Source: Alviniconcha marisindica
Lineage: Eukaryota > Mollusca > Gastropoda > Provannidae
Assembly: GCA_018857735.1 (NCBI GenBank)
Contig: JABMCL010000013.1
Coordinates: 734,022-798,021, forward strand
Direction: 5' to 3'
Length of the DNA: 64,000 nt
Shown: piece after piece, positions 11,014 to 24,330 of the stretch
How positions within the stretch are numbered: the stretch's first letter is position 1
How the letters are laid out: each line of letters starts with the position of its first letter
Made by a program: the position numbers and the translations under genes
The notes under the pieces: generated by a model
The model's database searches: none
Told to the model about the DNA's origin: nothing
What the model saw: only the letters and a program-made list of their open reading frames with translations

Positions 11014-11172
11014 AACGTGTTGTTGCGGCACGTTTTGTCACCACGGCACGTTCTGTCACCATGGTGACGTGACAAATTTGATGTACTGCCTGCATTTAAA
11101 AAGAAAAAAAGAAGAAGAAGAAAATTGTCACCCCGACACGTTTTGTCACCATGTGGTAACAAAACGTGCCGA
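11014..11172. mobile_element. Short inverted-repeat element with cggcacgttttgtcacc ends
   Basis: gcggcacgttttgtcaccac at 11025-11044 pairs with gtggtaacaaaacgtgccg at 11154-11172. Further copies of the motif sit at 11044, 11127 and 11187, and a complementary copy at 12777-12800. This is either a roughly 160-bp MITE with satellites or the left end of a longer element reaching 12803. Confidence 0.65.
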
Positions 11173-12159
11173 AAGGTCCACTCGGTGTACGTTTTGTCAC
11201 CCCTTCGCCAGCAACATTATAATCTGTCATTCCTCATTCCCTCGATGTGTGCGTGTGTGTGCGCGCGCGTGTGCGTACGTGTTTTATTATCCCCGTGTCT
11301 ACTGGTGTTAAATTGAAATTGTGTACTGCTTTGTGTTGGCTACAAGTCTGCTGTATCTGTACCTCTGTGGGCTATGTCGAATACGTTTATACAGAGACCG
11401 AGTGATCGTGTGGTTTGATCGTGTGTTGTATAAAAAAAATAATTATGTTCTGTAGTTATGTTTGATGGAATGATTGCTATGGCTTGATGAAGCTGAAGGT
11501 AAACGTGGACTGAATTTGGGTGTGCTGACTGTTTTTGTCACAATGTTTCATCGTACAGCGCCTAGTGAAGTTTATAGCATAGTATGCGCCCAACAAGTTT
11601 TCTGTATTATCCATTATTTTCCCACCCACTCTCGGACCATGTAGACATTGTGGTCGAACTTCTTTTGAAAACCGTCACTCCCGACCTTTACGAGCTTTGA
11701 TCCTTCCACCAACAATAAAACCCCGCCGATATTTGTTCATTAACTACAGGTCACTCCACTCGCTGCTTGCACCGCACACTAGCGTTAGAAGTAAAACGAA
11801 AAGTCCGATCCAAACTGAAGTTGGCTAATCCAAAGTGTTTTAAAGCGGTGGCTATTTGTTTCAAATGTTTACCGTTTAACACAAAAGGAGGTGAGGCAAT
11901 CTGATTGTAACACAATATCACTGACATTGTCATAAGCATACACAACATAACTGACATAGACAATAAGCAGAATCATCTGCTTATTATTCAATGGATTCAT
12001 CAAGTTTTCAAAAGAACTGTGAGAATTTTGCGGAGAAAAATATGATTTAGTGCTTCTGAAGTTCAATGACTTGCACACCCACCACTGATGCGGAACATTT
12101 TAATCACTGTTCATTGTTTTGTTGTTCTTTATTGTTTTTATTCTATTCCTTACTATTTG

Positions 12160-12200
<41 letters not shown>

Positions 12201-12627
12201 TTGGTGACAACAGACCTCTAACTTTTTTGTCGGTTGCGGTAGCCCACTGCACGGAAGTGGAGAGATGACAAAGAAAAATGAAGCTTAGTGAACTGCGACG
12301 GTAAAAATTTGAGCGCCAGAATTCACGATAGTATGACAAGCAAGCAACGCTATTTGAAAAAAAGAAGAGAGCACCAAGAGCAATCGACAGAAGTCACACA
12401 CATAACAAGAGACACAGAAACTGAGACCTAAAGCTCTTAAGGTAACTGTCACCAGGCACGCGAGTAATTATAAGGTACATGAAATTATCCAAATGTACAT
12501 CATCTCTTAAAAGAGAGTTTCAAAGCGCAGGGTATTCAGTATTTCTGCGTCTGCAGTACCCATCTGCTGGATCGTCAGAACACACCCACACGCGCACGCA
12601 GGAACACCGCCTCCCCAACCCATCCCC

Positions 12628-12674
<47 letters not shown>

Positions 12675-12715
12675 TCACATGTACTGATATCCAAGTTTGT
12701 TTTTAAAGTACGTGT
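11173..12715. other. No gene seen; several microsatellites
   Basis: Tandem TC then AC at 12161-12200 and (CA)n at 12629-12672. A GTGTGTGCGCGCGCG stretch is near 11250. No exon-like conservation was recognised. Confidence 0.45.
12629..12672. repeat. (CA)n microsatellite
   Basis: About 21 CA units. Confidence 0.96.
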
Positions 12716-12734
12716 TCCACACATTGCCTGCAGG

Positions 12735-12803
12735 ATTTGTCACCACCTCGTACACAAAAGCGTGCGGGCATCGCCGTGGTGACAAAACATGCCGCAACAC
12801 GTG
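12735..12803. repeat. Second cluster of the cggcacgttttgtcacc motif
   Basis: atttgtcaccacctcgta and then the reverse copy ccgtggtgacaaaacatgcc followed by gcaacacgtgt. The latter pairs with aacgtgttgttgcggcacg at 11014, apart from a 3-bp indel. Confidence 0.65.
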
Positions 12804-13849
12804 TGTTTGTCTTCAAATTTAAAGTACAAATCGCAATGATCGTGCTAGACATTTTTTTTAAAACCGGTGTGACATCTATGAGGTGGTGAAAGTGGCTCAC
12901 GGAAACCGGTCAGATAATCACTGTAACTGAACAGATACTTGGCCATCCAGACTACTGCTGGAGCTGTACTAGCAACTCCCAGCTCCCTTCCCTGTCTAGA
13001 ACACACACACGCACACACACCTACACACACACACGCACGAACAACACACATACCGCACGCACTCTCTCACTGTGCTGCCGTTTGTGTTTGTTTGTTTGTT
13101 AACCAGTCACACAAAATAACAGCCAGTACGTGTGACCGATTGCTGATTCCCCCCTTGTTATATGCTGATCTTAACCGGTATAACGCTAACCTGTAATCGG
13201 GCAAGTGCAGTTCTGCAGATATTCACTTTGATTAGGTCTGAATACTCATCTCTTCATCACACTTTCAAAGCCGAGGGAGGGAGTTTATCAATACTACAAT
13301 AATACACACATTTTTAAGTCCATTTTCGTTGGTTCTGATGTTACGTTAACAATAAGTTGAATAACACAGTAAAAAAAAAAAAATGTAAAAAAATTAAAAA
13401 TAATGTCAAACACTTTTCCTAGTTAGATCTCATGAAACTAATGTCAACTGTTCCAAAAACATAACCACAACCGTCTGAGTATGTAAATACACAGAAGCAG
13501 GGGTACAGACCCTGTGTGGGGTGGGGGGCAGGGGGGGGGGGGGGGGCAGGGGTGTGCAAAACAGTAAATAACATGGTGACATGAAGAAAAAGAAAGAAAA
13601 GAAAAACATAATATTTATTCAACAATGACCTGTACATTCTCCAGGTGAAAGAAAATACATTGAATCCCCTTCCCCAGCATTGGCTCCCTTACTACTTTAA
13701 CTTAGAACTATTTTATGGTGACAAGCAATACTGGAGAAAACTGCACATTACACTGACGGAGATCACCACAGACTTTCTATTATAGTAAGTATTCAACAGA
13801 ACAGTGGTGAAATGTTGATGAGCACAATCCCCAACCGCATCCTTCCCCA
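12804..13849. other. No gene seen
   Basis: CA-rich patches at 13000-13060, a poly-A run near 13371 and a poly-G run near 13529-13545. Nothing coding was recognised. Confidence 0.45.
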
Positions 13850-14470
13850 ACATAACAGAAAACAGGGCACTTTCCCAAACAGAAAATAGAGCACTTTCTC
13901 CAACATAACAGAAAACATATCACTTTCCACAACATAACAGAAAACAACAGTTCCCCCAACAACAGAAAATACAGCACTTTCACCAACAATCAACGTAACA
14001 GAAAACAGATCATTTTCCTCTGCATAGCACCTTAGCAGAAAATTATGCACTTCCCCCTACATAGCACCACAGAAAATAAAGCACTTTCCCAAACAAAACA
14101 GAGAATACAACAGCGTCCCTAACATTGAACATAACAGAAACTAGAGCATTTCCCCCAACACAACAGAAAACAAAGCAGTTTCACCAACAAAACAAAAAAC
14201 AGAGCACAGTCCCCAACACAACAGAAAATACACTTCCCCCAACATAACAATTTTAAAGAGAGCATTTTCCACAACATAAGAGAAACTACAACACTTTTGA
14301 AAACTGCCAAAAATTATGGAAAATACAGCAGTTTCCCCAACATAACAGAAATACAACACTTCCCCCAGCAGAACATAAAATACACCAGTTTCCCCAACAT
14401 AACAGAAATACACTTCCCCCAACAGAACATAAAATACAGCACTTTCCTAACATAACAGAAAACAGCACTG
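13850..14470. repeat. Degenerate minisatellite, about 28-40 bp units
   Basis: The phrases ccccaacataacagaaaa and cagcactttcccc alternate about 17 times with variable unit length. Minus-strand frames such as VGESAVFSV and GEVLYFCYVGETAVFS are by-products of the repeat. Confidence 0.9.
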
Positions 14471-15699
14471 TCTTCCATCTTCCTTCAAAAATCGCCTTCA
14501 CAGAGAAGAGCTACACAGAATCAATAAACTTGTGTTCCCTTCATCAGAACCAGCACAGTTTTATCCTTGTTCTGTAGTGTTGTATTGCAGCGTACATTGC
14601 AAAGAAGTTATGGTGTTGTTAATTCTTGGATTTTAACATTCTGTCATTGTGTCGAATCACAAGGCTTCACCACAGGATGCAGCGGCTAGCTACAAGGATG
14701 CATGTAATCAATGTGAGGTTGATTCTGAGTCTGACAGTGGACCCCACACAAAACGCATACATGTGTGCGGGGAAATGTGATGAGTCACTAATGAATGGTG
14801 GGTAGTGGCAGATAAGCTATTTCAATGTTTTGTTTACTGCCAAAGGCAAGGTCGCTACACTGAGACAATGTCCCTAAACCATAACCATACAGAAGCATAA
14901 TCCAACAACTGCCTTTTATATTTAATACTAGCTTACTAAGTACCTGTGCTGTCCACTTTGTATTGTCATATTTCTTATCAGTCATTCATTAATATGATTT
15001 GTTTTATTTTTTGACACATATTTTCCACCAGTATAATTTTCTTTGGTGACTCCCTCTCTGTGTATTGGCAATCGTAATGGTTGACTGGGTGTAAAACACC
15101 AAGTTACTTACCCTCTCTGTGTCTGTGCTAGAAAATGTGAAGAGATACAATTATGTATTTATACAAGATATTTTTGGCATTCATTCATATCTCACCTCAA
15201 AAATAGTACTTACTTAAAATCTTTAAATATTCAATACATTTTTCTGAAATATTACTTTAGTTTTCATTTTTGAAAATGGGGAGAGTATCTATATTATATA
15301 TATATAATATATATTATTTAGTGACAATACCGGGATTTGAGAAACAACCCTATCTTCCTCTAAAAACGAACAACCAAACAGCAGCGGGGAAAGCTTGAGA
15401 GAGAGAGACAATAAACAGATAAAGTAACAACACTACTTGACAACAAACACTGTGGGAGTAGGGAAAAAATCACCTGTTCCAAAAAGTATGCCAACAAGGA
15501 AAAGACCCTGTGCAGTGACTAACCATGCGGGCATGGAATGAGTAATGGTAAATTGCAGTACAACTCTTACCCATCTCTGAAACGAGTACTGTGAACAACT
15601 AACGAACAGTACCATCACCATCAGTAAATGTAGGCCCACACCAGTCACTCAGTTCGCAAACAGCGTACACTAATTTGTCTAAAATGAAAACAACATCGC
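14471..15699. other. No gene seen
   Basis: AT-rich DNA with a (TA)n patch near 15290-15320. Confidence 0.45.
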
Positions 15700-16650
15700 T
15701 TTAGTACGAATCCGATTTTCTTTTAGTTACCGGCTCACCCGATGGGTACTTGCGCAAGTCGAAACAGCAATCGCGCTGACACACTGCCCACGGGCGAGTA
15801 GCCTACCAGACGTGTTGATGGCTTCCGCTTCCACCGTGCCAAGCGTATCAACTGGCAAAGGGCAATACATAACAAAAGCCTACTTTTTGAACTGACCGCA
15901 AGTGGCTCAATCGCATGTTCAGGCGCACGCATCATGTACACGAGTGTACACCACTGTACCATGGTCCGAGGTCACTACGGATGAATCACATTGTTTATAA
16001 ACACGTCTCAGTCTCGATCGACTAAGGCGGAATAATTACCTCTTGTCCTTACATCCAGACCAAAACAACAGTCGATGAAGTCATTAGTCTGTGCCCTCTG
16101 GTTGCAATAACGGGTAAACAGTGGCCCGACGCACACAGCACATTCAAATTTAAAGTCACCCCCTTCCTATTCGCCAAATGCCGCCATATTGAAGGGTCGC
16201 TGGCGGTAGACGAGAAAACCCGATGCGTTCAGTTGGCTACTACTGAGCGCGCAGCACAGATGTAGCACGTTCAGTAACCAGTTCGTCTGTAAAGCGGGCA
16301 GCACAACTTTTGAACTCAAGCATGTGTAAGGTGAAACGAGGTGCAGCATACTGGCTCCAAAAAGGAGTACACAATGAAGACAACGCGCAGTCAAATAATT
16401 CTCATAGCAAAGCGAGCTATGACAGAGACAGGTGTTATTATGGCAATGAGATGTAAACACAACGTACCTCTATATCAGTTGCAGGAACGCAATAAACCAC
16501 GAGGAATGGCTGTCAGCGTCACACAAAGAAGCCAGCGTCGCAAAGCCAAAACACTCCGATTCTCCGCGCGCACAGTGTGTCAGTGATCACGTGACTGGAA
16601 AACACGCTTTCATTGATAGAACGACAGCTGGGCTGATACGACTCGAGAGT
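15700..16650. promoter_or_regulatory. CpG-rich, promoter-like stretch
   Basis: CpG dinucleotides are clearly denser than in the neighbouring DNA. The minus strand carries caatatggcggcattt at about 16179-16194, a YY1-type ATGGCGGC motif often found at transcription starts. A palindromic E-box, tcacgtga, is at 16587-16594. No initiating exon can be proven; the minus-strand ATGGCGGCA frame stops after six codons. A non-coding first exon of the PCGF gene, which would lie to the right of 1807 on this strand, is one possibility. Confidence 0.3.
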
Positions 16651-16749
16651 GGAAATTAATGAGCGAGGGTGATTGGCTCTCGACAAAGGCTCGTTAGCTT
16701 CGTTTTATTTACTTAACCCTTTGATTTGCTGTTGATACCCTCGGCCACA

Positions 16750-17420
16750 GGAACAACCACTGACTTCAGTCATTGCGAACACTGACGTCTTCGGAGACAG
16801 TTTGTCATTCACTCAGTGACTGAGTTAGTGCAAGGCAATCCCCACTGCAAGACTGAAAAACCGTAGCAATCAGTGGGTACAACGACTTGACTGAGTCAGT
16901 TGTTCTGATGACAAGGTCATTACTGACTAATTGACGGGCGCTGCCCGGCCCAAGTTCAGTAAGCTGTTCAGTAAGGTAGGTAGGTAGGCATGTGCACGTG
17001 ACCATGACCGGCTGAAGACTAAAGCCGGCTGGGCTGAAAAGTCAGTTTGCCCGGCTACTGCAGCAACAAACGCTTTACAGCTGCAACTGACTCGAGAATT
17101 GTTGAGTTCGAGCGAAGATTTTCGAAACGAGTCTCTCACTGAGGTTCAAGTTCGAAGCATCTGTTCACTGGTGCGTGCGATCACGGAAAGTTAAGAAATC
17201 GGTGACTGACCGTCGGAGTGAAACTGAACTGATCGCCGGTCAGTACTGACTGAGAAAATACCGTGACTCGGAAAACCGTGCCGCGTCTGCAACTAGTGAC
17301 CTAAAGTTTACAGTCTCTCAGTACCAGTGACTGTCATCGCCGGCCGTGACTGAACATGAAATAAGCCGGCTGGGAGTCTTCCAGTGGCTGCCTATACTGA
17401 GGCAGTGGTCACGGAGCGGC
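16750..17420. repeat. Cluster of degenerate CAGTGACTGA words
   Basis: cactgacttcagtcatt, cactcagtgactgagttag, cttgactgagtcagttg, ggtcagtactgactgag, cagtaccagtgactgtca and similar words recur on both strands over about 650 bp. Several match the AP-1 core TGA(C/G)TCA. It could be a decayed simple repeat or a binding-site cluster. Confidence 0.45.
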
Positions 17421-17680
17421 GCCGCCGGTCCCGCCAATTATATAATAATCATTTACGGTTTAATAAAACTGAGACCCATGACAGTAGTGTCCGGTAAAAA
17501 TAAATAAAAACAATAGCCGACGTTGATGGTTTTCAGTTCCAGAGACAGCCAAAATTGGCACTGACACTGAGCGGGCCATGCCCACTCAAACTCACATAAC
17601 CGTTACTGACCCGCTGTAATGCCGCGCTTCGAGTGCAAATCAGATCAGTTGCCTACCTAGCTGAGAATTATAGCATAACC

Positions 17681-17734
17681 TAATAAGCCTCGTGGTTTCT
17701 GTGGACGTTAAGTCAGTAACATGCTTACTTACTA
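17681..17734 (+). mobile_element. SINE 3' tail fragment
   Basis: taataagcctcgtggtttct then gtggacgttaag and tgcttacttact match the last part of the tRNA-SINEs at 9538, 21397 and 25422. No head is present. Confidence 0.75.
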
Positions 17735-17802
17735 ACTTTCAGCTGACGCCGCTTTGACTTTGATTTCACCGGCCTGTCAAGTTTGTCTGTTATGGACAAG
17801 CA

Positions 17803-18585
<783 letters not shown>

Positions 18586-18644
18586 CGTGTGTGTGTGTGT
18601 GTGTGTGTGTGTGGTGATATGTGTGTGTGTGTAATTTGTTGTGT

Positions 18645-18684
<40 letters not shown>

Positions 18685-18693
18685 GTGTGTGTG

Positions 18694-18726
<33 letters not shown>
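18586..18726. repeat. Interrupted (GT)n microsatellite
   Basis: GT units with short interruptions such as ggtgatat and aatttgtt. Confidence 0.95.
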
Positions 18727-18727
<1 letters not shown>

Positions 18728-18829
18728 TGGAGGGTGAGGTGAGATGGATGGAGAGAGAGAAAGATGGTGAGGAGATGTGAGAGGGAGGGAGGATGGAAGT
18801 AAAGAGAGAAGGGAATGTGCCTATTGTTT

Positions 18830-19700
<871 letters not shown>

Positions 19701-19710
19701 TTTCCTTTGC

Positions 19711-19800
19711 TCCTTTAATAATAATAATGGAAACTTGTAAAGCGCCTACGCGCGGGTCAAAGAGCTGAACAAACATAATACACATAGCGTATATATCGAG
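19711..19800. repeat. Interspersed element end with aataataataatgg and gcgcctacgcgcggg
   Basis: Same style as 6790-6850 (ATA-rich lead, then agcgcct). The low similarity prevents a firm family call. Confidence 0.4.
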
Positions 19801-20260
19801 ATAGAGAATGTTGTCCCGAATTTAACAAACAGCTAACACATAATGTACACATAAACAAGGGTCCAAACATAACTATGTGCAAGTTGCGCGCGCGTGGAGT
19901 GCCCATGAGAAGAGGATTGCAACAGTTTAGACAATACACAAGAAGTTACCATTTGTTTCGTTGCATCATCATTCAATGTGTAATAGCTTTATTTTTTAGT
20001 ACAGTGTTAGCTGTGCTTACAGTCGTTGCGTGAAAATGTAGATGCCACATAAAAATGTAAGAAGACTAGAAAGAAATCAAATTGTTGATTTTTTAAAAAT
20101 ATATTTATATATGTATTTTTATCATTTATCTGACGGGAATTCCCTTTGCTTGGATTTTGGGCCAAAAATCAGATTGGACCCCGGGCCGGACTGACTTCAT
20201 TCCTCTTCTCACACGCCGCCTTTTCTAAGTTAGGATCCCCTTGTTCCTCCATCGCCACAT

Positions 20261-20261
<1 letters not shown>
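19801..20261. other. No gene seen
   Basis: AT-rich DNA, no exon recognised. Confidence 0.4.
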
Positions 20262-20342
<81 letters not shown>

Positions 20343-20480
20343 TGTGAGTGTGTGTGTGTGCGTGCGTGCGCCGGTGCGGGTGTGTGTGTGGGTGGGTCAG
20401 TGGGGTGATGGTGGTGGTGATAGGGAGTGCGTGTGTATGTGGGGGGGAGGGTGGGGGTGGGGGGGTAGGGAGGTGTGTGT
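20262..20480. repeat. (GT)n microsatellite with G-rich extension
   Basis: About 40 GT units to 20340, then interrupted GT, cgtgcgtgcg, and ggtggggg-rich sequence to 20480. Confidence 0.93.
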
Positions 20481-21340
20481 GTGCGTGACATACACATACA
20501 GTACCAAAGGAGTAACGTAGTATTAGTAGTAGTGATAACTGTTTTACATGTTTAATTCAGTGCCAAACTGATGGGAAGACTTGATCATTGATGCAATAAC
20601 ATACCAGGCTGAGCTTATAGAAGTTTCAACACATCATCAGTTAAGACCTTGCTGCGGCTACTGAAGTCAAGCAAGCTTTTACTGAATGCTGAAGAACTTA
20701 AGGCGGATTTGCCTCATTGAGAAGTTTGATCAGGTTCTAAATTTCCATAAAGGCTTAAACTTAAGAGAACAGTTTTAGTCAACTCATGTCAGTTGCACTG
20801 ACTCTGTTGTGTGTAGTACTTTAGCTAATATCAGTCATAGATATAGTTGTTTGCACAGCACAGTGACTTTAACTCTGGTTAGAGAATAGCGCTTTGTAAG
20901 ATTTATTTATTTTATTCTTTTATTTTGTGTAAGTATTTCTCATAATATGAGTATCCAATTTTGTCCCTTCTAGTCATGATTCCAGTGCATTCCTGCAAAA
21001 TCTGTCGTTATGATATTTAAAAAAAGAAGATTTATGTGCACCCCTAGTAATGCAAATATAGCTGCAAACAATTCAGTGCATTGAATTATATTAGTGTGGT
21101 GTGTCGAGTCGTCTGCTACGGGAGATTACTTCCGGGTTACGACAAACCACCAATCAGCGCTCACGCCTGTGCATAGCGGCTGCCGAAGACCCCCGAACTG
21201 ATTCAACGGCAAAACGAGGGCTGATTCCAGAGCCTGAAGGGTTGAGACGGCCACGTTCATTATTCCGGGTCTTGAATCACACTGAGGCCGCATATTTTTA
21301 TAAGGTAACTTTTACTGTTGCTGTTTACGTTTATACGCAA
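20481..21340. other. No gene seen
   Basis: A plus-strand frame at 21101-21300 has no recognised homology. The stretch 21100-21260 is somewhat CpG-rich. Confidence 0.4.

Positions 21341-21394
<54 letters not shown>
21341..21394. repeat. (TA)n microsatellite
   Basis: About 26 TA units, directly abutting a SINE head; TA units resume after the SINE tail at about 21705, so the SINE probably inserted into the array. Confidence 0.95.
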
Positions 21395-21396
21395 TT

Positions 21397-21705
21397 GTGA
21401 GCCGGTTTGGCCTAGCGGTAAGGCGTTAGGCTGGTACTGAAGTGGAAGGACCTCGGTTCGATACCGCTTCGGCTCTCCTTTCTCTTGTGGACACTGTCTT
21501 GTGACTTTGTCCGTCACTTCCTACTGAAACATTAAAATGGCTCTCATCGCTGCCCATCTTAATGCGGGAATCGTTCTGGTGGTGACAGTGTAGTAATAGG
21601 TATAATCTCCCTCTTCCCCAACCTCCATACCCCCTTCCCCCTCTTCTCCCCATCCCTAATAAGCCTCATGGTTTCTGTGGACGTTAAGCACCATGTTTAC
21701 TTACT
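21397..21705 (+). mobile_element. tRNA-derived SINE, copy B
   Basis: Head gtgagccggtttggcctagc, A box tggcctagcgg, B box ggttcgatacc, conserved body (tggctctcatcgctgcccat, gtggacactgtcttgtgact) and tail gtggacgttaagcaccatgt. It aligns over its full length with copies A and C. Confidence 0.92.
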
Positions 21706-21733
21706 ATATATATATATATCTTTAGTGATTTAA

Positions 21734-21961
21734 CCCCTTCACTGCCCCAGCCTGTAAAATTTCCGGACTAAAAGTTGCACGGACGCGCCTACAAACAGTG
21801 TATTTTCCGGTCTTATAACACTACATCTATTTTCAATGCTATGCGTTTTGACGAAAATTCTTTCACATGCCAATGCAAAAAAAGAAGACAAAAAAGCTGA
21901 TGGGTTTCAAATTTCGCACCTGTATAGGTCGTTTTAAAATGACATCATGGCAGTGAAGGGG
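21734..21961. mobile_element. Short TTAA MITE (piggyBac-like)
   Basis: TTAA-ccccttcactgcc at the left and ggcagtgaagggg-TTAA at the right form perfect 13-bp inverted ends on a 228-bp element with TTAA on each side. The termini start CCC, as expected for piggyBac-type ends. No coding capacity. Confidence 0.85.
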
Positions 21962-21969
21962 TTAATATA

Positions 21970-22895
21970 CATAAGTATCACTAAATTATTACAACTCTAC
22001 AACCAGTTTTTTTCTCCAGTCTTTACAAATGTCTGTCAGTGGTATCCTGAGGTGACCACGTGTGATTGACAGAACGCTAAAATTCTTATTAGTAACTAGC
22101 TTTACTTCCTCCTGTACTTTGCATAGCTTTTTTTCTTTTCTTTTAGTTTAAAAACAAACCAACAAAAACAAAACAAACAAAAAATCACCTCAAATGCAAC
22201 AAAATTGGTTGTCCGGTTGTATCGGAAAACTAAAAATAATATCTGATAATTCCTTTCAAAATTCAGATTTTCAAATGTTCATTTCATTCGGCTGGTAAGA
22301 TCCACAGGGATTGAAAGGGTGCAAAACCAAACCAGGAATTTGAGTAATATTTTCTTGAGATATGTATTTTAACCCCAACCGTCCTTTTTTCTTCTTCTTT
22401 TATTTTCTTCTTTTTGTTTTGTTTTTGTTTGTTTGTTTGTTTGTTTTTGTTGTTGTTGTTTTGTTTTGCTCTTATGTAACTTTCTTTCTTCTGAAATCCT
22501 GTGCCTGTTCCTTATTTGCAGCCGTTTTTCTGTGAAAGAAAACATTCACCGACCGAACTGTATGTGCAGCTTGTGTATGCGTGTGCGTGCGTGCGTGCGT
22601 GCGTATGTGTGTTTTTGTGTGTTAACTGTGATCATTTAATCAAATGTTGTACTTCTTTATTCAGGTACCACAAGCACTACAACTTTACTAGACTTTCACG
22701 GACAAGTGGGTACATGTGACAAGTTGCCGCTGCTAATGCCAGAACAGCGACACATGCTTACCATTCTCAGTGTAATTACACTGCGTTTGAGCATCTATCA
22801 GAAAAGGCCAATACTCTCGATGAATGGATACTCCAAAGATACGAGATCAGCCTGTCCCATTGGTATTCGCTTTAATACTGCGATTTCTTTTGGCA
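21970..22895. other. No gene seen
   Basis: (TTTG)n near 22415-22450 and cgtg repeats near 22580-22600. The plus frame at 22706-22999 has no recognised homology and runs into the tandem repeat. Confidence 0.4.
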
Positions 22896-22902
22896 TGAAA
22901 AA

Positions 22903-23270
22903 TACCTGGCACCTAAAACATGAAGATAACGAACTTGGCTGGAGTAAACTGTGCACTGATTTCACAGACTTAAAGATTCAGTTTACTTCAGTGACATAAG
23001 TGAGACTTCAAGTGAAGAATACATGGCACAACACTCAGGCGAGGCCGGCTAAAGAACTAGAGTAATCAGTAAGTACATCATGCACTGATTCTCAAATTTC
23101 ATGATTCGGCTTACTTTCAGTGAACATGAAGTGAGACTGAGTGAAGAAATCAAACATATGTGGCACCTTCGATGGGTAAAGATGTGGAGTAAATCATGCA
23201 TCGAATTTCAAGTGAATTGACTCATTTCAAAATTCTGTTTACTTCAGGAAATAAAGCTACTGAGTTGGCA
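22903..23270. repeat. Degenerate tandem repeat, about 121-134 bp, three copies
   Basis: Units begin tacctggcac (22903), tacatggcac (23024) and tatgtggcac (23158), each followed by a version of tggagtaaa, tgcactgattt, and ttcagtttacttcagtga. Confidence 0.75.
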
Positions 23271-23389
23271 TGAGGATGTGAGTCTGGTTCCAGCATTCAA
23301 ATGTACGTCAGTTACTTCATCTGATAACAGCCGATATCTCAATCTCCGCGTCATCAATGGACGTGCGACATCACTTATTTTGTGTTATT

Positions 23390-23390
23390 A

Positions 23391-23429
<39 letters not shown>

Positions 23430-23430
23430 T
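23390..23430. repeat. (ATA)n microsatellite
   Basis: About 12 aat units followed by a short (TA)n run. Confidence 0.95.
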
Positions 23431-24100
23431 ATATATATATTATATAGTTGTTTTTTTTAAAAGGAAACCACAAGTCTTTCGCTCCGATGCTGTATTTTAT
23501 CTACGGTGAGGCAATTACGGCGGAAACTGTCTGGGTTTTTCGAGGGAAATATTCATTGTAATGTTTTGATTGGCTGAAGCTGCTCGGTGACTGACAGCTG
23601 GGAACCATCTAATAATGGATTTCAGTCTCAAGTTTGTTCTGGAGGCAGAGCATTACCCCAACACTGGGGTCTGAAGCTCCGGGATTTATTTTAAAATTTG
23701 CTTTCTTTGTACTTAATAAACTGAAGCAAGAGGACAACTTGCCACTCGTTTCTACTTTTTCATTGCTCTCGCGTGGAACAAGTTCTGCTCATCACCGGTT
23801 TTAAAAAGGGCGTCATTGCCGAAAATTCGCTTATTTCTTTGGGACAAGGTTAGGTTAATTGTTGGTTTGTTATCCCAGTTCCTGAAATGGCTTCAGACGT
23901 TGGTCAAACAACATCGTCCAACCGACAGATGTCTGTAAAGTCGTAACCGTTGTTGACTCTTTTCATAAATATTATGACGTGTGCATTTGTAAAGAAGGCG
24001 TGTGTGTATATGTGTGTGTGTGTGTATGCGTGTGTGTGCGCGCGCGCGCGCGTTTTTGTTGCTTAAAATTATGCGAGTGACAGCATCGGTGTGAACGAAA
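23431..24100. other. No gene seen
   Basis: Short GT/CG tract at 24000-24052. No exon recognised. Confidence 0.4.
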
Positions 24101-24104
24101 AGGC

Positions 24105-24330
24105 CACCATTGTGAGTGAAGCTATGTATTATTGTGAGTGAAGCTATGTATCAGTGTGAGTGAGGATATGCGTCATTGTGTGTGAGCGAAGCTATGTATC
24201 ATTGTGAGTGAGGCTATGTATCATTGTGAGGTTGTGTCACTGCGAGTGAGGCTATGTATCGTTATCAGTGAAACTATGTCTCACTGTGACCAAGGATCAT
24301 TGTGAGACATGTGATCATTGCAAGTGAAAC
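24105..24330. repeat. Degenerate minisatellite, about 27-29 bp
   Basis: The phrase attgtgagtgaagctatgta recurs about eight times with substitutions and small indels. Confidence 0.88.

Noticed and set aside
13780..14501. Series of minus-strand frames with VGE/YVGET repeats
   Set aside because: By-products of the degenerate minisatellite at 13850-14470, with no start or splice logic.
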